Shown piece by piece: positions 1 through 5,218 of a stretch of 6,177 nucleotides of DNA (position 1 is the stretch's first letter; the number at the start of each line of letters is the position of its first letter). The stretch is from Myxococcota bacterium (GTDB lineage: Bacteria > Myxococcota_A > Polyangia > HGW-17), in the NCBI GenBank assembly GCA_018821745.1, contig JAHJLU010000540.1:1-6177 (forward strand). Direction: 5' to 3'. Made by a program: the position numbers and the translations under genes. The notes beneath the pieces are model-generated. The model saw nothing but the letters and a program-made list of their open reading frames with translations, was not told where the DNA came from and did no database searches.

Positions 1-33
1 CTGCAACTGGACATATCCCCCTGCCCCGCCAAA

Positions 34-732
34 TTATCGGTTGTACATTTTTTGGAGAAATTCAGGGTACTTGAGCGACTTCTTCATGGGCCAAGGAAAC
101 ACGAGGGATTGATATCCTCCAACTCCCAGCAGAATAATTTTAGTAGTACCAAATGGAAATTTGGACATTTTACCAAAGTTAAACGCCGTCCGCAGACCCC
201 CTTTTCGCTCAATCCAGATGTGGGCTTTCAGGAGGTGTGGCTTTGGGGGTGCGAGGGCCAGCAGAAACTTTTCCAGTCTCGTGCCGGGACCATCCATGGA
301 GCTGCTGTCGGCAAGCCAGATGCCCAGGAAGAAGAGCGCATAGGCGGTGTATGATCTCCGGAGCAACGGGGTCGGAGCGATTTGCGCTTTGCGAAACATC
401 CGTGACAACGCGATAAAATTCACAGAGCGCACCAATTTCCCTTTGACACAACCCCGGGAGTAATACGCGCCGTCAATAAGCAGTCCAATTCCCCTGATTC
501 CCTTGGCATCGGGCTGTACAGCCACCATAGGGGGAACCGAAGAGGCAATTTTTGCCAGCGCCGGTGTGTTTCTCAAGTCAAATCGCTCATAGAGACCAAG
601 TGGCAGATCCATGTTCCTCTGCAAAAAGGTGTGCAGCCTACCGTTGGTAACTGCTCGCGCCATGGAGCGTGAATCTGCGGGGTCCAGACAGGTGGTATTG
701 AACACAAAGAACATAAGGAGCAGGCTACTCAT
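34..732 (-). CDS. Hypothetical, probably exported protein, downstream partner of the lipoprotein gene
   Basis: I do not recognise this 232-residue protein. It opens with a hydrophobic stretch (about residues 4-12, LLLMFFVFN) followed by a short polar region, which could be a signal peptide or anchor although the n-region has no Lys/Arg. Cys15 is not in a convincing lipobox (NTTC). The body is mixed and basic, with only one further cysteine (Cys95), and a moderately hydrophobic patch near residues 130-140 (YALFFLGIWL). The start at 732 is well supported: GGAGGA lies 8 bases upstream, inside the last codons of the lipoprotein gene, and the two genes overlap by 8 bases (ATGAGTAG). This points to translational coupling and a shared role, probably in the envelope. 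No function can be assigned. That it is a real gene rests on the ribosome binding site, the overlap and the uninterrupted length. Confidence 0.7.
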   Translation of the reverse strand: MSSLLLMFFVFNTTCLDPADSRSMARAVTNGRLHTFLQRNMDLPLGLYERFDLRNTPALAKIASSVPPMVAVQPDAKGIRGIGLLIDGAYYSRGCVKGKLVRSVNFIALSRMFRKAQIAPTPLLRRSYTAYALFFLGIWLADSSSMDGPGTRLEKFLLALAPPKPHLLKAHIWIERKGGLRTAFNFGKMSKFPFGTTKIILLGVGGYQSLVFPWPMKKSLKYPEFLQKMYNR

Positions 733-1750
733 TGGACCAATCCTCCATAAACATCAGAAGGCTACGTCTTTTCAAGGCGAAGTGGGTAAGAGAGAGAAGC
801 GTTGCCGGCGTACAGGCGGAAAGACTGCATCCAATCGCCACCACTGTTCCCTCTTTTTTAAATCGCAGGAGAATAATGCGCATGGCATCACTGATCCCCA
901 TTCTCGCATCAATATTGGTTCCGAATTTGTGAATGGTTGTTTTCTCCTTCAGTTGGGCAGCGAAATGGTCCTGCCGGTTTTTTGCCTGGCGCGAGAGCGC
1001 GGACCATACATTCCAACTGACTACGGTTCCATCTTTAAAACTGAGAATGTAACCGCTCTCCTCAACATTGCTGCGCAATTCTCCCAGCTCCGGGTTATCA
1101 TGTTTTCCAAGCGCGCGCTGCACCAGCGCCGGTAAAAGGAGCGCACCTGAATCCAGCTTGACAGTCCGCTGCTTGCTCAATTCCTGACTGGCGCGGTAAT
1201 ATTCATCTGCAATAGATGCGTCATAACCGACGGTTCCAATGTAAGTCATCAGCAATTTTGAGCTCCTCAGGGGGGTCATATTTCTCTGCAACAAGACCAG
1301 GTGGTCGAACTGGGTGACGACGCCGGAGATGCGTGAGGCGCTGTGGGGGAGGTAGCTCTGATGCCAGACAAACATGTCGATCTTGGCCAAACGAAGGCCG
1401 GGGGTAAAACAAGGGAATTTCTTCAACTTTTCAATAAAATATTTTCCGTTATTGTCGGTCTTGACGGTCTGGGTGACGGTTTTGTACGGTCGCCCCTTTT
1501 TTGTAAAATAGTAATAAACACTTACTGTTGCGGCGGAGATAGGGAATTTGGAGCTTCTGTCCCTGATGGTTCCGGTGAATGGCCCCCGGAAATCGCCGGG
1601 ACGTGCGGAGTCATTGCGATAACGGAAATTGAGATTTGTCGCCCCCTCGGATCCGGGAATAGATCCGGATACATGCGCACCACAGCCCCAAAGCATGGCA
1701 CTGGAGATCAGAAAAAGAGGGATGAGCTTGTGTATGTGTTTGGACATCAT
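725..1750 (-). CDS. Lipoprotein with a carboxypeptidase-regulatory-like beta-sandwich domain
   Basis: This 341-residue protein starts with a lipoprotein signal peptide: a basic n-region (K4, H5, H7, K8), a hydrophobic core at residues 9-20, and a lipobox LWGC ending at Cys23. Trp at position -2 is unusual, but Leu at -3 and Gly at -1 fit. Gly at +2 would send it to the outer membrane under the E. coli rule. Residues about 58-109 resemble a carboxypeptidase-regulatory-like (transthyretin-like) beta-sandwich, with TGTIRD, then P-I-S-A-A-T-V-S-V, then TDNNGKYFIEKL. Such domains usually act as binding or structural modules on cell-surface proteins. The remaining 230 residues are not recognised. 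The start at 1750 has GGAG nine bases upstream; a second ATG follows directly at 1747. It is the first gene of a leftward pair with the 34-732 gene. The lipoprotein call is fairly firm and the domain call is moderate. Confidence 0.82.
   Translation of the reverse strand: MMSKHIHKLIPLFLISSAMLWGCGAHVSGSIPGSEGATNLNFRYRNDSARPGDFRGPFTGTIRDRSSKFPISAATVSVYYYFTKKGRPYKTVTQTVKTDNNGKYFIEKLKKFPCFTPGLRLAKIDMFVWHQSYLPHSASRISGVVTQFDHLVLLQRNMTPLRSSKLLMTYIGTVGYDASIADEYYRASQELSKQRTVKLDSGALLLPALVQRALGKHDNPELGELRSNVEESGYILSFKDGTVVSWNVWSALSRQAKNRQDHFAAQLKEKTTIHKFGTNIDARMGISDAMRIILLRFKKEGTVVAIGCSLSACTPATLLSLTHFALKRRSLLMFMEDWSNE
741..746 (-). promoter_or_regulatory. Ribosome binding site of the 34-732 gene, inside the upstream gene
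   Basis: Read on the minus strand, GGAGGA stands 8 bases before the ATG at 732. It lies within the codons for the last residues (MEDWSNE) of the upstream lipoprotein gene. This near-perfect Shine-Dalgarno sequence fixes the start of the downstream gene and indicates that the two are translated from one mRNA. Confidence 0.7.
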
Positions 1751-1775
1751 TTCGTTTCACTCCAACTAAGGGGGC

Positions 1776-1803
1776 AATATACCCATTATCTTCATTAAGT
1801 AAA
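1776..1803 (-). promoter_or_regulatory. Possible sigma70-type promoter for the lipoprotein operon
   Basis: On the minus strand, TTTACT (1803-1798) and TATATT (1781-1776) are separated by 16 bases and would start transcription about 20 bases before the ATG at 1750. The -35 matches the consensus at four of six positions and the -10 at five of six. That leaves a short leader containing the GGAG ribosome binding site. It is a plausible but unproven promoter. Confidence 0.3.
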
Positions 1804-1850
1804 CCGATTACTTTCAGTGCAAACCCTTCGTGATGGTCAGTAAAATTGTT

Positions 1851-1878
1851 TTGAGTGTTATGAAAGTTCTGATATAAA
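1851..1878 (+). promoter_or_regulatory. Possible sigma70-type promoter for the zinc-ribbon/FHA operon
   Basis: TTGAGT (1851-1856) and TATAAA (1873-1878) are spaced by 16 bases, giving a leader of roughly 90 bases before the ATG at 1974. A second candidate is an extended -10, TGG followed by TATAAC (1925-1932), with no good -35. The leader also contains a small hairpin, GTGGT-CTC-ACCAC (1945-1957), just before the weak ribosome binding region. Which promoter is used cannot be decided from the sequence. Confidence 0.33.
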
Positions 1879-1973
1879 GAGAAACTGATAATTGTACCGC
1901 AAAACACTGCTGTCTGGAATTCATGGTATAACGAGCAGGGAATTGTGGTCTCACCACCAAGAAGTGATGAAAT

Positions 1974-3179
1974 ATGAGATGTCCTAATTGCGGCACCGAG
2001 ATCACGGATGATTCGCGTTTCTGCATGGAATGTGGCTACAAGATCAATGAAGCGCAGCAAAACGCTGTAGAACAACAGCAACCGCCCACCCCTCATGCAT
2101 CCGCCACTTCAAACGCCCAACGCTCCACCTCCAATTCACTGTACTGTCCCATGTGCGGAATTGAAAACTCAAGCCGGGACAGCTTTTGCAAGATGTGCGG
2201 CGCCTCCCTGAAATTAAAGGGAATGACCGACTGCCCGCACTGTGGAGTGGAGATGCCCAAAGAAGACAAATATTGTCCAAATTGTGGCATGAATGTTTTA
2301 GCAACGCGAACACCCACACCGCCCGCGGGCCTGCCACCGGTAGCGCCACCCAGCGCTGCACCACCAGTGGCGGCTCCTCCTGTTCAACAGGCACCTCCAC
2401 CGGGAGCCCCGGTGGCCCATTCCGCACCACCACCCATGGCTCCCCCCCCGGCAAATCTCAAAATTGCCGGGGTCCCCGTCGCTGCCCCGGCTGTCGCACC
2501 CAATAAAGACTTTGCGAAGACAATAATGCAGCAGGCGCCGTCTGCCAAAACCAACCATGGTCGGACACTGGCCGTCCTCAAAGGCGAGAGAGCAGGTGAA
2601 AAGTTTCCCTTCACCCAGTCGCTTACCGTCGGGCGCACACAGGGAGAGATTGTCTTTCCCAATGACGAGTACCTCGACTCCCGTCATTTCTCCATCTCCG
2701 TGACCCCAAAAGGGGTACACCTGAAAGACCTTGACTCGGTCAACGGTCTTTTTTACAGACTCTCGGGTGAAATTGAAGCCTTCTCCAGAACCATGTTCAT
2801 CCTCGATGATTACCTTTTCATGATTGAAGAATTAACGCCCACCGAGTGGTCTCTCAACGGTGTCTGGGAGCGTGGCGTCAAATTGATGGGATCCCTTAAA
2901 AATCAGAGCCCGTGGGCGAGAGTACGGTTCTTCTCCCCGCTGGGCACCACTGCCGGAGTCTATTTATTGTGGGATGAAGAAGAGGTCATCGGCCACAGCT
3001 ATCTGCCAGGCGCCTGTCACGAAGGTCACGCGACATGCCGGATTCTTCGGCGTTCTAAAAAAATCTATCTCTCTCCCAAAGAGGGGGATCTCTATGTGAA
3101 ACTCAACGGCGAAATGATGCTGTCGCTGCCTATCCAGCTCCGCTGCGGTTTGCAGACAATGGAAATTACTTCCTTTTGA
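1974..3179 (+). CDS. Triple zinc-ribbon protein with Pro/Ala-rich linker and FHA domain
   Basis: The 401-residue protein begins with three zinc ribbons, each a pair of CxxC knuckles: Cys3/6/17/20, Cys58/61/72/75 and Cys87/90/101/104. A low-complexity Pro/Ala-rich linker follows (about 113-176). Residues about 197-287 form an FHA domain with the expected phosphothreonine-binding signature: Gly220-Arg221, Ser236-x-His238 and Asn257-Gly258. FHA domains bind phosphothreonine peptides, so the protein is probably a cytoplasmic adaptor in Ser/Thr-kinase-type signalling. Residues about 310-401 look like a second, degenerate FHA-like fold (IGH at 339-341, GHA at 351-353, LYVKLNGE near 373-380). No signal peptide or membrane helix is present. 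The start gives the typical MxCPxCG opening of zinc-ribbon proteins; the ribosome binding site is weak (GAAG, 9 bases away). The gene is followed directly by a membrane-protein gene, which may supply membrane attachment. No kinase or phosphatase gene lies in this window. Confidence 0.9.
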   Translation: MRCPNCGTEITDDSRFCMECGYKINEAQQNAVEQQQPPTPHASATSNAQRSTSNSLYCPMCGIENSSRDSFCKMCGASLKLKGMTDCPHCGVEMPKEDKYCPNCGMNVLATRTPTPPAGLPPVAPPSAAPPVAAPPVQQAPPPGAPVAHSAPPPMAPPPANLKIAGVPVAAPAVAPNKDFAKTIMQQAPSAKTNHGRTLAVLKGERAGEKFPFTQSLTVGRTQGEIVFPNDEYLDSRHFSISVTPKGVHLKDLDSVNGLFYRLSGEIEAFSRTMFILDDYLFMIEELTPTEWSLNGVWERGVKLMGSLKNQSPWARVRFFSPLGTTAGVYLLWDEEEVIGHSYLPGACHEGHATCRILRRSKKIYLSPKEGDLYVKLNGEMMLSLPIQLRCGLQTMEITSF

Positions 3180-3181
3180 CC

Positions 3182-3676
3182 ATGAGCAAAATCACGAACA
3201 AAAATGAAGTCACCTACCAGGAGGCGCTCACGCTGGCGCGTGAGAAATACCTCTTTCAGATCCACGAGACGTGGCTTCACATCCAGCAGCTGGTGAGGGG
3301 CTTCTCCTATGTTGGCCTCCTCATCACAACCCTCTTTGGCCTCGCTGCCTATATCCTTTTCAGTGCATCCATGACGCGCTTTATTTTCATGAGCGCGGCC
3401 ATGGGATCCCTTGTCACCGCCTCCGTGGGCATCAATATTGCCACGCGGCTGACAGAGAGAAAATCCGTCCCCTATGTGGGTGCCCTCCTCTTTCTCGCGG
3501 TGGTCATTGCCTCTCTGCTTGCAGGGTTTATCAAGGGGAAGGAGTTTGGCGTCACCAATTTGTGGCCACCTCTGGCGAGTTCCCTCTACAGTTCGATCAT
3601 GATCGGCATCCTCTGGCGGCTGCGCGCGACAGCGCTGGAATTTAAAAAAATCGAAGCACTTCTTCGGTCTGCCTAG
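3182..3676 (+). CDS. Small integral membrane protein with four predicted helices
   Basis: The 164-residue protein has a polar, helical N-terminal segment of about 40 residues (AREKYLFQIHETWLHIQQ). Four hydrophobic segments follow at about 42-60, 66-86, 97-117 and 125-145, then a basic amphipathic tail (LRATALEFKKIEALLR). Positive charges in the loop at 87-96 (RLTERK), at the N-terminus and in the tail fit both ends being cytoplasmic. I do not recognise the family. The ATG at 3182 lies two bases past the upstream stop (3177-3179); a TTG at 3176 in the same frame would overlap that stop by four bases and add two residues. No strong ribosome binding site is visible, so translation probably depends on reinitiation after the zinc-ribbon/FHA gene. 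The 3' end overlaps the opposing glycosylase gene by 35 bases. A membrane partner for the FHA protein is the natural inference from context. Confidence 0.82.
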   Translation: MSKITNKNEVTYQEALTLAREKYLFQIHETWLHIQQLVRGFSYVGLLITTLFGLAAYILFSASMTRFIFMSAAMGSLVTASVGINIATRLTERKSVPYVGALLFLAVVIASLLAGFIKGKEFGVTNLWPPLASSLYSSIMIGILWRLRATALEFKKIEALLRSA

Positions 3677-4397
3677 TCTCACCATCCAGAATCCCAAGCT
3701 TTGCCAGCTGCCGATCCACGAGCGGCGCCCAACCTTTATTTGCCTGAGGATTTGCGGGAGAGGGGTGAGCGATACTACCAATCGCTATTCTTTCCCCATG
3801 GAGGGCCCGTGTCGCCTGCTCCATGGCGAACTTACCCACGCCGATAACCCAGGCGGGTTTCAAAAGGGCAACCGTCTCACGCAGCGCTTGATCACACTGA
3901 CTGAACAGCCTCTCTCTCTCGACTCGCGGGAGTTTGTCCGGCGTACGATTCTTGCCGGACTCCTCCATAAATGCCAGGGGACAATAGTTCGCGACAAAGA
4001 AGTCGTGGAAGAACTCTTCTGGAGTCGTAAAACGCTCTTTGGCCCAGCCCCACAGCCGACGACCGCTGACCTCACTCCGGTTGCACAAAAACCCCTCAAC
4101 GGGTCTCCTTACGTGCATCCGGGCGGGAGGATTCACTCCCTGAGCAATCCCGAGCCATTCTTTCACTGCGGCGACTTCCCCAAACGGTATCCCCGTCTGC
4201 ACCATCCCCCAGGGACCTGGATTCATCCCCAGGAAAATGACGCGCTTTGTTCCGCTCCCAAAGCGCTCGAGATATTGATTATAAGCATTAATCCCGTATT
4301 CAAGGGGATTGTAGACGTGTAGAACCGGGGGACCAAAAGAGAGAGAAGAGAGGCCCGTCACCAGTTTCTTGTTGATTGAATTCCAGGTCAAAGTCAT
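3642..4397 (-). CDS. SMUG1-family (family 3) uracil-DNA glycosylase
   Basis: The 251-residue protein matches single-strand-selective monofunctional uracil-DNA glycosylase. These enzymes cut the N-glycosidic bond of uracil and oxidised pyrimidines such as 5-hydroxymethyluracil in DNA, starting base excision repair. The family-3 motif GMNPGPWGM is at 57-65, with Asn59 at the position of the catalytic Asn of the vertebrate enzyme. It is followed by QTGIPFGEV (67-75), SEVSGRRLWGW (108-118) and NYCPLAFM (137-144). The C-terminal motif HPSPANPQANKGW (211-223) holds the active-site His211 and the DNA-intercalating wedge. The family fold ends near LGIL (234-237), and 14 extra residues follow. I chose ATG 4397 because GGGAG lies six bases upstream; an upstream ATG at 4454 would add 19 residues with no family match. 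The gene stands alone on its strand, convergent with the membrane-protein gene and divergent from the 4577 gene. All motif residues look intact, so it should be active. Confidence 0.95.
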   Translation of the reverse strand: MTLTWNSINKKLVTGLSSLSFGPPVLHVYNPLEYGINAYNQYLERFGSGTKRVIFLGMNPGPWGMVQTGIPFGEVAAVKEWLGIAQGVNPPARMHVRRPVEGFLCNRSEVSGRRLWGWAKERFTTPEEFFHDFFVANYCPLAFMEESGKNRTPDKLPRVERERLFSQCDQALRETVALLKPAWVIGVGKFAMEQATRALHGERIAIGSIAHPSPANPQANKGWAPLVDRQLAKLGILDGETRQTEEVLRFF

Positions 4398-4403
4398 GGC
4401 AAA

Positions 4404-4408
4404 CTCCC
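4404..4408 (-). promoter_or_regulatory. Ribosome binding site deciding the glycosylase start
   Basis: On the minus strand GGGAG precedes the ATG at 4397 by six bases. No comparable site precedes the in-frame ATG at 4454. The site therefore favours the shorter 251-residue product. Confidence 0.65.
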
Positions 4409-4410
4409 AT

Positions 4411-4438
4411 ATGAATACCAATATAATACATGAATACC
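4411..4438. repeat. Direct repeat ATGAATACC in the divergent control region
   Basis: ATGAATACC occurs at 4411-4419 and again at 4430-4438, a 19-base step. The core AATACC occurs a third time at 4473-4478, 40 bases from the second. The near two- and four-turn spacing would place the copies on one face of the helix, just upstream of the glycosylase start. They may be regulator binding sites, but chance repetition in AT-rich DNA is possible. Confidence 0.35.
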
Positions 4439-4486
4439 GAATGTTGCATCGCATTACACTGTATATTTTTACAATACCACAATAGC

Positions 4487-4515
4487 TTGACAGTCATACA
4501 ATATGATTTTATAGT
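4487..4515 (+). promoter_or_regulatory. Near-consensus sigma70-type promoter for the 4577 gene
   Basis: A perfect -35, TTGACA (4487-4492), and a good -10, TATAGT (4510-4515), are separated by the ideal 17 bases. Transcription should start near 4522. The -35 is embedded in an inverted repeat, TGAC-A-GTCA (4488-4496), and the palindrome AACCGGTT (4518-4525) covers the predicted start point; either could be an operator. The promoter lies inside the AT-rich divergent region shared with the glycosylase gene. Confidence 0.65.
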
Positions 4516-4534
4516 ACAACCGGTTTTCCTCACC

Positions 4535-4560
4535 CCCTGATACCATATCAGGGCTTTTTT
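4535..4560 (+). terminator. Intrinsic terminator hairpin in the leader of the 4577 gene (possible attenuator)
   Basis: CCCTGATA (4535-4542) pairs perfectly with TATCAGGG (4546-4553) around a CCA loop, and C plus six T residues follow at once. This is a standard intrinsic terminator on the plus strand. It sits about 20 bases after the predicted transcription start and just before the ribosome binding site of the 4577 gene. It would either stop most transcripts as a leader of about 38 bases (attenuation) or end transcripts arriving from upstream. I see no obvious leader peptide or alternative antiterminator pairing. Confidence 0.65.
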
Positions 4561-4565
4561 CAAAG

Positions 4566-4572
4566 AGAAGGA
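4566..4572 (+). promoter_or_regulatory. Ribosome binding site of the 4577 gene
   Basis: AGAAGGA ends four bases before the ATG at 4577 and directly follows the T-run of the leader hairpin. It is outside the hairpin stem, so the hairpin should act on transcription and not by hiding the ribosome binding site. Confidence 0.6.
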
Positions 4573-4576
4573 TTTT

Positions 4577-5200
4577 ATGGCAAAGTGCAATACAAAACGG
4601 TCACTCCGATTTATACGCGGTCAACTTCTTTACATGGCAACCGCCCTGAGTATCCGGGAGCAGACAGCACCCATGGCCTCCAGAGCACTGGATCTGCTGC
4701 AGGAATGTGATGTAGCCCAGACAAGACTGCAAATCGTTGAGGATGATCACCTGCAGGCCATGGCGCTGCTCCATGGCTCCATTGTTGATTGCCAGTTGGT
4801 GCTCTCCGCCCTTTGGACACAGGCGGGAATGCTGGATCGACTGCAGCCCCAGGCAGATATGGAGAATCACCTGTTTCCCCAGGGAATTACCCACTACACC
4901 AGAAAGGCGGGGACAGGGTTTTCTATTGTGATCGATGATCTCACCGCGTTGATCGAAGTGGCCCGCGGCTCATCACTGGTGCGGGATATGGACGCACTGC
5001 TGTCCCAACTGGAGGAGGACAAGGCCCATGTGGAGATGCGGCTTGAGCTGGAGCAAAAGAGCAAACTGCAGACTCAGCAGATCGCCGAAGAGATTGATGT
5101 TTTAAAGCAAAACATAGACGACCTGTTTTTGGAGGTGGAATACGAGCTCAAACGACTGTATCGCCGGAACAAGAAGTTGATCGCCAGCTTTTTCCGCTGA
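4577..5200 (+). CDS. Hypothetical alpha-helical protein with C-terminal coiled coil
   Basis: I do not recognise this 207-residue protein. It has no signal peptide and no membrane helix. The sequence looks almost wholly helical: a basic N-terminus (RSLRFIRGQLL), a helical region to about residue 90, a short non-helical break (HLFPQGITHYTRKAGTGFS, about 98-116), and then a long charged helix with heptad-like spacing from about 134 to 195. It ends in a basic tail (RLYRRNKKLIASFFR). Three cysteines (4, 44, 72) show no metal-binding pattern. Leu-Gln pairs recur at residues 41, 51, 59, 89 and 164. The start has a good ribosome binding site and a strong promoter, but an intrinsic terminator lies between promoter and gene, so expression is probably conditional. 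It ends 18 bases from the convergent extensin-like gene. A structural or adaptor role is the most that can be said. Confidence 0.78.
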   Translation: MAKCNTKRSLRFIRGQLLYMATALSIREQTAPMASRALDLLQECDVAQTRLQIVEDDHLQAMALLHGSIVDCQLVLSALWTQAGMLDRLQPQADMENHLFPQGITHYTRKAGTGFSIVIDDLTALIEVARGSSLVRDMDALLSQLEEDKAHVEMRLELEQKSKLQTQQIAEEIDVLKQNIDDLFLEVEYELKRLYRRNKKLIASFFR

Positions 5201-5218
5201 TCGTTGGGGGCGCACCGC

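Noticed and set aside
1..14. ATG on the minus strand at 14-12 that could begin another leftward gene
   Set aside because: Only four codons are in the window and the GGGGGA before it is too close to the ATG to be convincing. The rest of 1-33 shows nothing.
34..732. Lipobox at Cys15 of the exported protein
   Set aside because: The residues before the cysteine (NTT) do not fit a lipobox, and the n-region has no positive charge.
611..1135. Open frame of 174 codons on the plus strand
   Set aside because: It lies opposite the two coupled leftward genes, has no ribosome binding site worth the name, and its translation shows no domain. It is an antisense shadow of the lipoprotein gene.
2044..2720. 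Several overlapping frames opposite or out of frame with the Pro/Ala-rich linker
   Set aside because: GC-rich proline/alanine coding sequence opens long frames on all strands. The zinc ribbons and FHA motifs are only in the frame starting at 1974.
3176..3181. TTG start for the membrane-protein gene, overlapping the upstream stop
   Set aside because: It is possible, but an ATG two codons later serves equally well for reinitiation, so I preferred the ATG.
3765..4322. Open frame of 185 codons on the plus strand
   Set aside because: It lies wholly opposite the glycosylase gene, whose catalytic motifs prove the minus-strand frame.
3642..4397. Family 4 or family 5 uracil-DNA glycosylase, or UdgX
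   Set aside because: Those families carry GEAPG-type first motifs and usually four iron-sulfur cysteines. This protein has GMNPGP and the HPSPANPQANKGW wedge of the SMUG1 family and lacks the cysteine cluster.
4398..4454. Longer N-terminus for the glycosylase from the ATG at 4454
   Set aside because: The 19 added residues look like translated AT-rich intergenic DNA, and the good ribosome binding site belongs to the ATG at 4397.
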